Source: Victivallales bacterium (GTDB taxonomy: Bacteria > Verrucomicrobiota > Lentisphaeria > Oligosphaerales > Oligosphaeraceae). From it: 41,415 bases of DNA. The stretch covers positions 1 through 41,415 of the forward strand of contig JAGCSE010000217.1 of assembly GCA_017964325.1 (NCBI GenBank), read 5' to 3'. The position numbers were made by a program, and so were the translations under genes. The notes beneath the pieces are model-generated. The model saw only the letters and a list, made by a program, of their open reading frames with translations, had not been told where the DNA came from and did no database searches. Shown here one piece after another: positions 7,023 to 16,267 of the stretch. The stretch's first letter is position 1. Every line of letters starts with the position of its first letter.

Positions 7023-9005
7023 CTAGATGTTCTTCTCGATGTCCTTCACAAAATTGTCCGTGTCAACCATCAGTGCCGTCGGCTTCTTCAGAAGCTCATA
7101 CAGCGAAGACAAATATTGCGCCATCGCTTTCGGCGGTCGATGCAACACGAGACGATGTGGTGCGATCAGCGACAACGCGCCGCACATCCCACCGACCTTC
7201 ATGATCATCGGCTGGTATGAGAACGGCTTCAGCCACGCATCCTCCGTGTCTTCAACGCCATTCAAATTCAAGACGACTGCTTTCAGAGGCTCCGCCAATG
7301 CCGCCGCGACGGCCGCCGCACGTGCCCCTTCGCCGATGCCCACTAGCGTAATTCGCTCATGGCCTTGTTCTTTCAACAACGCAAGGCATGTCAAGATGTC
7401 CTGCACACGCATTGAAAACAGCGATGGATTGAATGCAAAGAACAACGGGTCTTTTTCATCACGCAGTGATTTTGCAGGCATATCAGCCGTTTCACCGCAG
7501 CCCATGATGTCAATGGCCAGGCATTCGCAGCCGCGATCCATGAGAATCTGCATCGTCACATATTGGTCGCCGCCGGCGAAGAAGTCCGCCTTCCCCTTGT
7601 CCGAAACAAGAAGGCACATTCCATTTTTCGATGATTTGGCATCAGGCTTGACCCATACGGCGGGAATGACATCGCCTTCCTCTCGGCGCGAAATCAGGCA
7701 ACCATGGGCCATGCCGCCGTCAATCTTCCATTTCGGGCATGTTACGCGCATTGCTATGTCCGCCAATTCCAAGTCGTTGTTAACAATTTCGCCTAGAAGT
7801 GGGATGCGTTCCGACTGGTATTCCGTGTACATTTCAGCATCAATCAACTGTGGCAGAGCATCTTCGCAGAGATGCGATTTCACTTTCTCCAAGGCGGCCT
7901 TCGTCGTCTCAATCGTCGGTTGCACGAGAGTTTCCGAATGAAGCAGCATCGACAGCGGCGGCATTTGGATTTTGTCTTCTGGAATTGTCTCCCGCAGCGA
8001 TTGGTTCAGAAGCCAATGAGTAAACCACGGATAGACGTGTTCGCGGGTTTCCTGCGAATAATTGTGCTCCGCATCTGTATGGAAACCGCCAATCGCATCT
8101 TCCGCATCGAACAACTTATAGACTTGTTTCAACGCCTCGAACTCGTAGGTCGGATTCAGCACCGTCCAATCTCGTGTCACAGATGGCAGGAAGACGGGGC
8201 GTGGCGCACAGGCGGACAGTACATCGAACGATGTCACGCCGTTCAGTCGCATCAGCGGTCCTTCTTCGCACATACAGCCGCCTTGGAAATGCGACGACAG
8301 CATACAGACGGGAGCCAAGACTTTGATACGTTCATCCAACACCGCCAACGTCCATGTCTGCGACGCTCCGCCAGAGGCTCCCGTGCAACCGATGCGCTCA
8401 GCATCAACTTCAGGCAAGTCGCATAGGAAATCCAACGCACGCAAGGAGTTCCATGTTTGGAGACCAAATGGGCTTATACCATACAGTGCGGCTTTTCGCT
8501 GCATATCATACGGCCAGCGGTGGATAATTTGGTTGTTGTCGCAATATCCAATCATGTCATACGCGAAGACGACGAAGCCCAGCCGTGCCAACATGATGCA
8601 ACGCAACGGAACAGAGCCAAGCTCCTCATGGTTCACGCGCCCCTGCTTCCAATGACCATGTGGACACAGGATACCAGGAGCTTTGCCTTTCAATTTAGCA
8701 GGCAGGAACAGGTTGCCTGTGCAAATCAAACCAGGCATCGTCTCGATTCGCACTTTGCGAATAATGACGCCCCAATAGTTCGCCTTGTCCCACACATCCA
8801 CCTTTTGATCAGGGATTTCGGGCATTGGCATAAGTCCTGCCGCCAACGCCAGTTGACTACGCGTAAAATCGCGCTGTTCCTCCCATTCCTCCAAGCTGTC
8901 CGGAGGTGTCGCACGCCATGCAAATTCGTTATGGCGGACGGTCAGCAGCCGCTGGTCAGTCCAATAGGACTGTTTGGGCAATATGTTAGGCATCTTTGTT
9001 TCCAT
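7023..9005 (-). CDS. Two-domain acetyl-xylan-esterase-like alpha/beta hydrolase
   Basis: 660 residues from ATG 9003-9005, chosen because AGAGG lies 5 bases upstream (a GTG six bases earlier is possible). The first half is an alpha/beta hydrolase: oxyanion region CPHGHW (114-119), nucleophile elbow GASGG with Ser211, and a candidate His in DAEHNYS. It resembles carbohydrate esterases found in PVC and Bacteroidota genomes. The second half repeats the fold in outline (VTMQILMDRGCECLAIDIMGCGET, then ITLVGIGEGARAAA), but the elbow has Glu (about 559) where Ser is expected, so it is probably inactive. No signal peptide is seen. It sits between thrH (33 bases) and the GH28-like gene (21 bases). Inferred role: deacetylation of an oligosaccharide. 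The substrate is unknown. Confidence 0.82.
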   Translation of the reverse strand: METKMPNILPKQSYWTDQRLLTVRHNEFAWRATPPDSLEEWEEQRDFTRSQLALAAGLMPMPEIPDQKVDVWDKANYWGVIIRKVRIETMPGLICTGNLFLPAKLKGKAPGILCPHGHWKQGRVNHEELGSVPLRCIMLARLGFVVFAYDMIGYCDNNQIIHRWPYDMQRKAALYGISPFGLQTWNSLRALDFLCDLPEVDAERIGCTGASGGASQTWTLAVLDERIKVLAPVCMLSSHFQGGCMCEEGPLMRLNGVTSFDVLSACAPRPVFLPSVTRDWTVLNPTYEFEALKQVYKLFDAEDAIGGFHTDAEHNYSQETREHVYPWFTHWLLNQSLRETIPEDKIQMPPLSMLLHSETLVQPTIETTKAALEKVKSHLCEDALPQLIDAEMYTEYQSERIPLLGEIVNNDLELADIAMRVTCPKWKIDGGMAHGCLISRREEGDVIPAVWVKPDAKSSKNGMCLLVSDKGKADFFAGGDQYVTMQILMDRGCECLAIDIMGCGETADMPAKSLRDEKDPLFFAFNPSLFSMRVQDILTCLALLKEQGHERITLVGIGEGARAAAVAAALAEPLKAVVLNLNGVEDTEDAWLKPFSYQPMIMKVGGMCGALSLIAPHRLVLHRPPKAMAQYLSSLYELLKKPTALMVDTDNFVKDIEKNI

Positions 9006-9038
9006 AACCACCTCTTGTTCTTGCGTTTTCGCTAATCG

Positions 9039-9656
9039 TCATTTCGCTGCGAAATCCGTTATCACCTTCTTCACAGTCTCGTATTCCACGGCTACGGGGA
9101 ACTGCGGAAACTCGCGTTTCACATTTTCGGACGGGCGGAACAGGATGCCTACGGAGGCTTCCGCCAGCATCGCCGTGTCGTTGTAGGAGTCGCCCATCGC
9201 CACAACGTCGAAATTCAACTGCTTGAACGCCAGAACTGCATGGCGTTTACCGTCCAGAAGCCGCTGTTTGTAGTCGATGACACTGCCATTCGCATCCGTC
9301 ACGAGGGAATTGCAGAACAATGTCGGCCAGTTCAACTTGCGCATGAGCGGAGAAGCGAATTCATAGAACGTGTCCGACAGAATCACGCCCTGATACCGTT
9401 CGCGAAGCCACGCCATATATTCAACCGCGCCTGGCAGTGGCTCCATCGTGTTGATGACCGCCTGGATGTCCTGTAGTTTTAAGCCGTTCTCCTTCAATAT
9501 CTTGATGCGATGCTTCATCAATTCATCATAATTGGCGACATCGCGCGTCGTCAAACGCAACGCTGGTATGCCTGTCTTCTCCGCAAAGGAAATCCAAACT
9601 TCCGGAACCAGCACTCCCTCCAAATCCATCGCCACAATAATCGGTCTTTTAGCCAT
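9039..9656 (-). CDS. thrH: Phosphoserine phosphatase / homoserine phosphotransferase ThrH
   Basis: 205 residues from ATG 9654-9656, with GAAGG a few bases upstream (a GTG one codon earlier is possible). It is a HAD-family enzyme: nucleophile motif DLEGVLVPE with Asp11, motif II VILSDTFYEF, motif IV GDSYNDTAML. The sequence follows Pseudomonas ThrH closely along its whole length, including LKLQDIQ, EFASPLMR and ILFRPSENVKREFPQFP. Known reaction: dephosphorylation of phosphoserine and transfer of the phosphate to homoserine. Here it heads an apparent operon with a carbohydrate esterase and a GH28-like protein, an unusual setting for an amino-acid enzyme. Confidence 0.92.
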   Translation of the reverse strand: MAKRPIIVAMDLEGVLVPEVWISFAEKTGIPALRLTTRDVANYDELMKHRIKILKENGLKLQDIQAVINTMEPLPGAVEYMAWLRERYQGVILSDTFYEFASPLMRKLNWPTLFCNSLVTDANGSVIDYKQRLLDGKRHAVLAFKQLNFDVVAMGDSYNDTAMLAEASVGILFRPSENVKREFPQFPVAVEYETVKKVITDFAAK

Positions 9657-9693
9657 CACTGACCTTCATTCTTTCTGTAAAAACTTATACAAC

Positions 9694-9723
9694 TTCAACA
9701 AAACCGCAGGAATGCAATCCTGC
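9694..9723 (-). terminator. Intrinsic terminator of the VWA gene
   Basis: On the minus strand the stem GCAGGA/TCCTGC (9718-9723 with 9706-9711, 6-base loop) is followed by GGTTTTGTTG. It begins one base after the stop codon of the VWA gene. The stem is short, so efficiency is uncertain. Confidence 0.6.
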
Positions 9724-9724
9724 C

Positions 9725-11572
9725 TTAAAAGCTTATCATTACGCCATATTCATTTGCGAGACGGCGGTATTCACGCTCCATGGCCTGCCGCTGTTTGGCA
9801 TCCGTGCAAAGTGTGATTTCGGCACGCAAATGCATAATTTTCTGCGCCGCCCACTGCTGCTTCATCCGCTCGGGGCCTTCCGCGCATTCGTCGTAGCGAC
9901 GGCGGAACACCAAATCCCGCCGCTGATTCTTTGCGTCATAGCCGGAAAGTGTCAGCACGAGCTCTTGGTCGTCGGGTTCAAACCGACCGAAAATCGACAG
10001 CGTTTCATGGCGGTACAGATGAGGTAGATTTCGTGGATAGATGGTCTGGCTCACTTTGCCTTCAGCCAAATAACGCATATCACGTACAATCAAATTAGAA
10101 TAGCTGCTGATGTAGTTCACCAGACGTGCGCGGAAATCTTTCAGTTCATCAACATGGTAGTTGTGACCACGGTTCAGATAACCAAGAAAATCCAACAGCG
10201 TGCGATTCGCATCCTTGCCTGCGCTGAAAGGATAGATGGACACATTGCCCGGATTAACGCCGACCATCGCCCGCTGAAATTCGTCCGTTTCGTGGTTGTG
10301 AATCGCCTTGTCGCCCATTTGGTGGATGTCGATGGTCGATTGACCGTCTGTCAGCACGAAGATGTTCATGGGGCGGTCCAGATTACCGTTGCCTTTTCGG
10401 ACAAACGGACCGATGCCGCCGAACACATCTGTCTGACCGCCGCGCACAAGACGGCGGATGTAATCGACTGCCTTCTCACGGTTCTGCTCCGTCGCTGGAA
10501 CGAGTCCATCGTACAGCGTATGCGAACGGCTCGTGAACGACACAACGTTGAAGCGGTCGTTCGGATTCAGATAGCTCAACGCCTCGATTGAGGCTGCCTT
10601 GAACTGCGACAGCTTGTTCGGTGAAATACTGCCTGAATGGTCGATGATCAGAAGCGTGTCTTTCGGGATGTCGCCCATGCTATCGCTCAATTCGTTGGCT
10701 TTTATGGATACCTGGAAATAGCCCTGCCCTTTACGATCGCGGAACACTTTAACATCGACATTTACAAATTCATCCAGTGCAATGACTTTTGGCAATTTCA
10801 CCGTATCGTCCGTCATTTGCGTGATTTTGTCTGGCAGCGACGGGAGCGACGTTCCGCCAGGCAACGGGGCCAGCCCGTTCAGCGGGTCGATATCAGGCGG
10901 CGGTGCTTCCGTCAGCGATGCGCTTTTTTCTAAGCTCTTGGGAATGCCGAATTTCGGACGTGCGCCAAGATTCAGCCCCGTGCTGTACGTTACACCAGTT
11001 TCTGTTGTTAAGTCGCCGTGCGGCAAGAGGCTTGGAACATTCGCGACTGGTACATCGACGCGTTCCAACTGGGGGACTGTAGGACGGCGCATCGCCTGTC
11101 TGTCCAATGGCAATTCGCTCATCTTGATTTCCACGACTTTAGGGCGTGGGGCCGTTGCAACGACTTTTGATGGTATTGTTTGTGGAAGAACAGGTTGTAA
11201 CATTGCCCGTTCGACCTTGACGCCCTCGAAGCGTAGTTCCGGAGCGGGCGGCGGCTTGATTAGGTCTTCGTTGCGGAAAACATCTCGCATGACCCGTGTC
11301 GCCTCATCCGTCAAATCCTGCACGGTTCCCTCGGCGGCTTTTTCCCGAAGAACTTCCTTAATCTCCTCCTGTTCAGACTCACGTTTCGTCAATTCTTCCA
11401 GTGTAAACTCTTTAAGATCCACATTAACAGGGATATATGTCATCTTTTGTGACTGAGGAACCATGGCGGCTGGAACAGAGAACGTCATTCGTTCCAAGCA
11501 TATCAACAGTGATGCATGCAAAATCAGCGACAGCAGGATGGACACCAATATGTAAAATGGTAGATTTTTCAT
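9725..11572 (-). CDS. Membrane-anchored VWA-domain protein
   Basis: 615 residues. One N-terminal membrane segment (about 6-27) is followed by a charged, proline-rich stretch (about 45-250) and then a von Willebrand factor A domain (about 303-480). The metal-ion site DHSGSIS gives Asp311-Ser313-Ser315, and LTDGQS supplies the later MIDAS Asp. The C-terminal 130 residues are charged and helical. The single anchor plus Pro-rich linker recalls TonB-like architecture, and the VWA would sit in the periplasm. The binding partner is unknown. It is probably transcribed alone: a promoter lies just upstream, a terminator just downstream, and murJ diverges from it. Confidence 0.85.
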   Translation of the reverse strand: MKNLPFYILVSILLSLILHASLLICLERMTFSVPAAMVPQSQKMTYIPVNVDLKEFTLEELTKRESEQEEIKEVLREKAAEGTVQDLTDEATRVMRDVFRNEDLIKPPPAPELRFEGVKVERAMLQPVLPQTIPSKVVATAPRPKVVEIKMSELPLDRQAMRRPTVPQLERVDVPVANVPSLLPHGDLTTETGVTYSTGLNLGARPKFGIPKSLEKSASLTEAPPPDIDPLNGLAPLPGGTSLPSLPDKITQMTDDTVKLPKVIALDEFVNVDVKVFRDRKGQGYFQVSIKANELSDSMGDIPKDTLLIIDHSGSISPNKLSQFKAASIEALSYLNPNDRFNVVSFTSRSHTLYDGLVPATEQNREKAVDYIRRLVRGGQTDVFGGIGPFVRKGNGNLDRPMNIFVLTDGQSTIDIHQMGDKAIHNHETDEFQRAMVGVNPGNVSIYPFSAGKDANRTLLDFLGYLNRGHNYHVDELKDFRARLVNYISSYSNLIVRDMRYLAEGKVSQTIYPRNLPHLYRHETLSIFGRFEPDDQELVLTLSGYDAKNQRRDLVFRRRYDECAEGPERMKQQWAAQKIMHLRAEITLCTDAKQRQAMEREYRRLANEYGVMISF

Positions 11573-11611
11573 TGCTTTTTACCTCATCTCATAATCCACG
11601 GATTTTTTTAT

Positions 11612-11639
11612 AATATAAAACCATTTTTCAAGCTTTACA
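11612..11639 (-). promoter_or_regulatory. Probable promoter of the VWA gene
   Basis: Minus strand: TGTAAA (11634-11639), 16 bases, TATATT (11612-11617). The leader would be about 33 bases and includes GAGGT before the ATG. Confidence 0.45.
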
Positions 11640-11660
11640 GTAAAAAGGGCATTATATTAT
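11634..11660 (+). promoter_or_regulatory. Possible promoter of murJ, overlapping the divergent promoter
   Basis: Plus strand: TTTACA (11634-11639) and TATTAT (11655-11660) are separated by 15 bases, shorter than ideal. The -35 is the complement of the divergent VWA -35, so the two promoters would compete. Confidence 0.35.
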
Positions 11661-11735
11661 TTATAAGGATGCGAGAACAAAGAAATCTTCTCATGTCGAG
11701 GGGATGTATTAACCAAGCAATAGAGGGAGAAAACT

Positions 11736-13382
11736 ATGACAACTCAACAAGCCACCACAGAATCAAAACCTGCATCTTCCGCAAGGTCAATGTCTTCCAA
11801 AGTCTTGGTCAACATGGTCAGCATTTTTGCCAGCCGTGTTTTCGGATTAGGACGGGATATCGCGTGTTCCGCGTACTGGGGAGCCACCGAAGGTCCGCAG
11901 GCCGCCTTCAACGCCGCGTTCGCCATTCCAAATATGCTTCGTATGCTTTTCGGCGAAGGCGCCTTCAACGCCGCGTTTGTTCCAATGATTGCGGGAAAGC
12001 TCAAGGAAGGCAAGAAGGAGGAGGCTGAAGCCCTCGCCTCCAAAACCATTTCCTTGCAGTCACTTATACTCGCATCCATTGTCATCATCGGCGCCGCATT
12101 ATCGGCTGTCGTCTGTATCAGCCTTCCGGAAATGGGGCAGAAGAACGCGCATATCGAACTCACGTTTCGAATCCTCCCGTTGCTCTTGCCATACGCCATC
12201 TTCATCTGCTTGGCAGGTTCCTTCGGTGCCATCCTCAACTGTCTCGGCAAATTCGCTGCCCCATCCCTCAACCCAGTGCTGTTCAATGCTATACAAATCG
12301 TCTCCATCGTTATTCTCTATTTTTCAAGCTCCACGCGGCAGGATTTCGCCTCCCTGCTTTTCTTCTGCATCATGGTCTTCGTTGCGGGCATCGTCCAGAT
12401 GGCCATCCTGTTTTTCATTTGCCGCCGCAACGGCTTCAATGTGCATTTCGAACCGTTGTGGCGCACCGTCAACGGCCAGCGTGTCATGCTTTGGCAGGAT
12501 ACCGAAGTCAAGACGCTCTGCAACCGTATCCTCCCAGGGCTCATCGGCGCGGGGGCCTTTCAGCTTAACGCATTGCTTGACAAAGCGATAGCCGTTTATA
12601 TTGGTGCGGTTGCTGTCGGCTCGCTCGCCTACTGCCAGCATCTTGTCTATCTGCCTATCGGCATTTTTGGCGTCGCCATCGGCATGGTTTGCCTGCCTAG
12701 AATGTCCAATGCCAAGGAGGAGGAAATGGCCGACTGCCTCGACTATGCCCTCCGGCAGGTCCTTTTCATGACACTGCCCTGCATGACGCTCCTTTCCGTG
12801 CTTGCACGTGAGTCCATCATCGTCCTCTATCAGCGCGGTGCCTTTAATGAAACCGCTGTCAACGAAACGCTTTGGGCCATGCGTTTTCTCCTGCCTGGCC
12901 TTCCTGCGTTTTGCTGTGCGAAAATCGCCGTTACGACTCACCATGGACGGAAGGACACCAAGACACCTGTCAAGGTGTCGATGTGGTGCATCCTCCTCAA
13001 TCTCATCCTCAATCTGTCGCTTTTCCCGTTCCTCCGCCAAGGTGGCCTTGCTCTTGCAACTGCCGTCTGTTCTTGGATTAACGTTATGACGCTTCTCGCC
13101 ATTGACGTTCGCAAACTGCCGAATTGGAATTGGCGCAAAACGCTCATCGGAGCCCTCCGTTTAACGCTTCTCGCCACCTTCGCGGCGGCAGCTGCGGCCG
13201 TCACGGCTCATTGGCTTACGCCGCAACTCTCCAATTTCGGACACTTTGCAAAATATTTGACAGTCCTGATTGCTTCAGGTTGCATCGGAGCCGCAATTTA
13301 TCTATTGCTTTGCGGACTATTCCGCGCTCCCGAACTGAGGGAAATCCTCTCTCCCTTCCTCCGCCGTTTGAAAAAAGCATGA
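11736..13382 (+). CDS. murJ: Lipid II flippase MurJ (MviN)
   Basis: 548 residues with about 14 membrane segments. The N-terminal block (SIFASRVFGLGRDIACSAYWG ... AAFNAAFAIPNMLRMLFGEGAFNAAFVPM) is the MurJ signature, including the conserved FxxAFxxPNxLRxLxxEGAxxxAFVP pattern. Known role: flips lipid-linked peptidoglycan precursor across the inner membrane. The start has GAGGGAG seven bases upstream and is preceded by a roughly 22-residue polar tail, which is a little long for the family. The HldE-like kinase begins 34 bases downstream on the same strand, so the two are probably cotranscribed. Confidence 0.95.
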   Translation: MTTQQATTESKPASSARSMSSKVLVNMVSIFASRVFGLGRDIACSAYWGATEGPQAAFNAAFAIPNMLRMLFGEGAFNAAFVPMIAGKLKEGKKEEAEALASKTISLQSLILASIVIIGAALSAVVCISLPEMGQKNAHIELTFRILPLLLPYAIFICLAGSFGAILNCLGKFAAPSLNPVLFNAIQIVSIVILYFSSSTRQDFASLLFFCIMVFVAGIVQMAILFFICRRNGFNVHFEPLWRTVNGQRVMLWQDTEVKTLCNRILPGLIGAGAFQLNALLDKAIAVYIGAVAVGSLAYCQHLVYLPIGIFGVAIGMVCLPRMSNAKEEEMADCLDYALRQVLFMTLPCMTLLSVLARESIIVLYQRGAFNETAVNETLWAMRFLLPGLPAFCCAKIAVTTHHGRKDTKTPVKVSMWCILLNLILNLSLFPFLRQGGLALATAVCSWINVMTLLAIDVRKLPNWNWRKTLIGALRLTLLATFAAAAAAVTAHWLTPQLSNFGHFAKYLTVLIASGCIGAAIYLLLCGLFRAPELREILSPFLRRLKKA

Positions 13383-13416
13383 TTGGAGCTCTCTTGTGTA
13401 GTTTTGTAACTGTCTT

Positions 13417-14394
13417 ATGAAAAACATCCTGCGAAAAATTCACGAAGCGAGAATAGCCGTTATCGGAGATTTCTGCCTTGATGTCTATTGGGTTGCCGAT
13501 ATGACAAAAAGCGAACTTTCCCGCGAAACGCCGCAGTTTCCGTTGCCCATCGTGGAGGAACGCATGAGTCCAGGCGGAGCTGGAAACGTGGTCTGCAATC
13601 TCTGTGCCCTACAGCCCGCCAACGTACGTTGTATTGGTGAGTTCGGAAAGGATTGGCGCGGTGATGTCCTTCTGCATCTGCTCCAAGAAGCGGGAGCTTC
13701 CACGGAAGGTGTTTTCATCAGCGGCCAACGCAAGACGAACACCTACATAAAGCCGTTGAAAAAAGGCATAAGCGATGTCGTCTATGAAGCTCCGAGGCTC
13801 GATTTCACCAACTATGAATGCCTTACAAAGGATGCTGAAGATTTCATCATCAAACAACTAGAAACAGTCGCAAGCAGTATTGATGTTCTATGTGTCTGTG
13901 ATCAAATGCCTTGTGGTTGCATCACGCCAGTCGTCCGTAAAAGAATCATTGAACTTGGTCGCGATGGCTTGACGGTCATCGTCGATAGCCGCGACCGAAT
14001 CGGTCTTTATACGGATGTCATCGTCAAACCAAACGACATTGAGGCTTGCCGTGCTCTCAACGTCCCGCATGCCATGACACCCGCCGAGCTTCAATTGCTT
14101 GTCTGTCAGCTAGCTGCCAAAACGCATCGTCCCGCCGTCATCACCGCAGGTGAGGCGGGATGTGTCATTTCGCCAGATGGTATTGTTTCCCAACACATTC
14201 CAGCCGTAAAAGTTACGGGCGAAACCGACATTTGCGGTGCAGGTGACACGTTCCTTTCCGCTTTCGCCTGTGCAATCGCCGCTGGTATTTCGTTGCCGAA
14301 GGCCGCAGCTTTCGCCTGCAAAGCAGCCTCCATTGTCGTGAAAAAGCTCAAGACAACGGGGACTGCTTCGCCGGAGGAACTGATGGATTGTTGA
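13417..14394 (+). CDS. PfkB-family sugar kinase, HldE/RfaE N-terminal-like
   Basis: 325 residues. The ribokinase-fold features are VIGDFCLDVYW (14-25), the sugar-binding GGAGNV (53-58) and the catalytic GAGD (274-277, inside TDICGAGDTFLSAFA). The arrangement of SPGGAGNV and VTGETDICGAGD is closest to the kinase half of HldE/RfaE, which makes heptose 1,7-bisphosphate from heptose 7-phosphate for lipopolysaccharide core. The cytidylyltransferase half is absent. That could mean a split pathway, or a kinase for a different sugar phosphate, as seen in many PVC genomes. The placement after murJ fits an envelope role. Confidence 0.82.
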   Translation: MKNILRKIHEARIAVIGDFCLDVYWVADMTKSELSRETPQFPLPIVEERMSPGGAGNVVCNLCALQPANVRCIGEFGKDWRGDVLLHLLQEAGASTEGVFISGQRKTNTYIKPLKKGISDVVYEAPRLDFTNYECLTKDAEDFIIKQLETVASSIDVLCVCDQMPCGCITPVVRKRIIELGRDGLTVIVDSRDRIGLYTDVIVKPNDIEACRALNVPHAMTPAELQLLVCQLAAKTHRPAVITAGEAGCVISPDGIVSQHIPAVKVTGETDICGAGDTFLSAFACAIAAGISLPKAAAFACKAASIVVKKLKTTGTASPEELMDC

Positions 14395-14428
14395 TAAGTA
14401 TAGTTTTCTAAGATTCCTAGAACGTTTG

Positions 14429-15778
14429 TTATTCATTAGGAAAAATCTGGAAGCCAGCGTATGCGTCGTTGCCATGTTCCACGATGTCAAGTCCCTTGAA
14501 TTCTTCTTCGGCAGTGACTCGGAAACCCATGGTCTTCTTGATGATGATGAACATCAGCAGACCAAGACCAAATGCCCATGCGAAGGTGCAGAATGCACCA
14601 AGCAGTTGTATTCCAAGTTGATGGAAGCCACCACCGTAAAACAGACCCGTATTCGCGTCACCGACTCCCAATACGGCTTCTGCATTGAAGAAACCGCAGG
14701 AAATCGTGCCCCACAAGCCGTTCATTGCATGGACGCTGACGGCGCCGACGGGATCATCCACACCAATGCGATCAAGCGTCATCACGCTGACGGTCACGAG
14801 AATGCCTGCGATGATACCGATTACAATTGCTGCTGCGGGCGTGACAGTGTTGCATGGCGCGGTAATCGCCACCAAACCGGCCAATGCACCGTTGAGCGTC
14901 ATGGAAAGATCAGGCTTCTTCATAAGAATCCATGCCATAACCATGGCGGTTATCATGCCGGAAACAGCACCGAAATTGGTGACCAGAGCAATTCGTCCGA
15001 TATCACCGATACCAGCCGTCGTGGAGCCAGGGTTGAAACCGAACCAACCAATCCACAGGATCAATACGCCAAGTGTCGCAATGACAAGGTTGTGGCCTGG
15101 AATTGCGTTCGGCCTGCCGTCTGGATTGTATTTGCCGATGCGCGGCCCAAGAACAATCGCGCCCGCCAATGCCAGCCAGCCACCGACACTATGGACGACG
15201 TTCGAGCCCGCGAAATCTGTAAAGCCAAGGTTGCCCAGCCAGCCAGCCGCTTCTGCATTGAACAGGCTGCCCCACGCCCACTTGCCGGAAATTGGATAGA
15301 TAAATGCACTGACAATAACGGAATAGACAAGATATGCAGAGAATTTTGTCCGCTCTGCAACTGCACCAGAAACGATGGTTGCAGATGTCGCGGCGAACAT
15401 CGTCTGGAAGAACATGAATGTCCAATCCCAATCTGCCGCACCGTGAAGAGAGCTCATCAGCCAACCGTCCGTGCCGATAAAGCCGTAGGCGGTTTTGCCG
15501 AACATGAAAGCGGCGCCGGTTAGATAGAATGCGATGGAGCCCAAACCGAAATCCAGCATGTTCTTCATCATGATGTTGGCTGCGTTTTTGGCACGGGTCA
15601 TGCCCGTCTCCACCATCGCGAAGCCTGCTTGCATGGCGAAGACCAAGATGCCGCCGAGAATCGTCCACACGATATTCAGGTTGATCTGGACCTGTGCTGC
15701 TGTTTCTTTTTCTTCTGCAGCAAGAAGTCCCGTCATGCCAAATATTAATACAATAAGAAATCTTACAGGTATTTTCAT
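14429..15778 (-). CDS. amtB: Ammonium transporter AmtB
   Basis: 449 residues from ATG 15776-15778. AGGAG is 8 bases from this ATG and only 2 from a GTG two codons earlier, so the ATG is preferred. A cleavable signal-like segment (ends near LLAAEE) precedes eleven predicted membrane helices. Family motifs are WTILGGILVFAMQAGFAMVE, the ammonium transporter signature TDFAGSNVVHSVGG with the first pore His, and VHAMNGLWGT with the second. Known role: conducts ammonia/ammonium across the inner membrane and is blocked by GlnK at high nitrogen. It lies 11 bases after glnK in one sigma-54-controlled operon. Confidence 0.95.
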   Translation of the reverse strand: MKIPVRFLIVLIFGMTGLLAAEEKETAAQVQINLNIVWTILGGILVFAMQAGFAMVETGMTRAKNAANIMMKNMLDFGLGSIAFYLTGAAFMFGKTAYGFIGTDGWLMSSLHGAADWDWTFMFFQTMFAATSATIVSGAVAERTKFSAYLVYSVIVSAFIYPISGKWAWGSLFNAEAAGWLGNLGFTDFAGSNVVHSVGGWLALAGAIVLGPRIGKYNPDGRPNAIPGHNLVIATLGVLILWIGWFGFNPGSTTAGIGDIGRIALVTNFGAVSGMITAMVMAWILMKKPDLSMTLNGALAGLVAITAPCNTVTPAAAIVIGIIAGILVTVSVMTLDRIGVDDPVGAVSVHAMNGLWGTISCGFFNAEAVLGVGDANTGLFYGGGFHQLGIQLLGAFCTFAWAFGLGLLMFIIIKKTMGFRVTAEEEFKGLDIVEHGNDAYAGFQIFPNE

Positions 15779-15789
15779 TTTCACAGCTC

Positions 15790-16131
15790 CTATCCAATTG
15801 CTTCACTACCACGTTCACCAGTACGGATGCGGATGCATTCCTCCATCGGTAGAACGAAAATCTTGCCATCGCCGATATGGCCTGTACGCGCGCCTTCTAT
15901 GATGCCTTCGATGGTCGTTTCAACGAAATCGTCGTTGACCGCGATGGCCAGTCGTAATTTCTTAAGCAGGTTGACCTCCCGCAAAGTACCACGCCAAACA
16001 TTTACATAACCTTGCTGCTGACCACACCCCAGTGCGTTAGTCACGGATATCTTGAAGACTTTGCGGGCGTACAACGCCTGCTTGACGGGATTCAACCTGT
16101 CTGGTTGAATGTACGCGATGATGAGTTTCAT
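15790..16131 (-). CDS. glnK: Nitrogen regulatory protein PII (GlnK/GlnB)
   Basis: 113 residues, full length. The C-terminal PII signature GARTGHIGDGKIFVLP and IRIRTGERG are intact, and Gln39 and the T-loop framework (GQQQGYVNVWRGTLREV) are clear. In the T-loop the uridylylation Tyr51 of E. coli GlnB is Arg51 and Tyr46 is Trp46, so control by GlnD-type uridylylation is unlikely. Regulation would depend on ATP/ADP/2-oxoglutarate binding. AGGAG lies 6 bases before the ATG. The gene sits directly upstream of amtB, so the partner is AmtB. It is preceded by a sigma-54 promoter. Confidence 0.95.
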   Translation of the reverse strand: MKLIIAYIQPDRLNPVKQALYARKVFKISVTNALGCGQQQGYVNVWRGTLREVNLLKKLRLAIAVNDDFVETTIEGIIEGARTGHIGDGKIFVLPMEECIRIRTGERGSEAIG

Positions 16132-16210
16132 AGTGTGCTCCTAGTGAATGGTTTGCGGCTTTCATGCCATGCCTGTACATGGCATTTTATGAAAAGTTTT
16201 GTTTAGTAGT

Positions 16211-16227
16211 AGCAACAACTGTGCCAA
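16211..16227 (-). promoter_or_regulatory. Sigma-54 (RpoN) promoter of glnK-amtB
   Basis: On the minus strand TTGGCAC (16221-16227), five bases, then TTGCT (16211-16215): an essentially perfect -24/-12 element. Transcription would begin near 16200, about 70 bases before glnK. Sigma-54 control of glnK-amtB is the usual arrangement for nitrogen limitation. Confidence 0.88.
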
Positions 16228-16267
16228 GTTTTTTTAAGCATGAAATACCCATTAATGACTGGAAATG

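Noticed and set aside
14395..14428. Terminator between the convergent kinase and amtB genes
   Set aside because: No stem with a T-tract could be found in the 34 bases.
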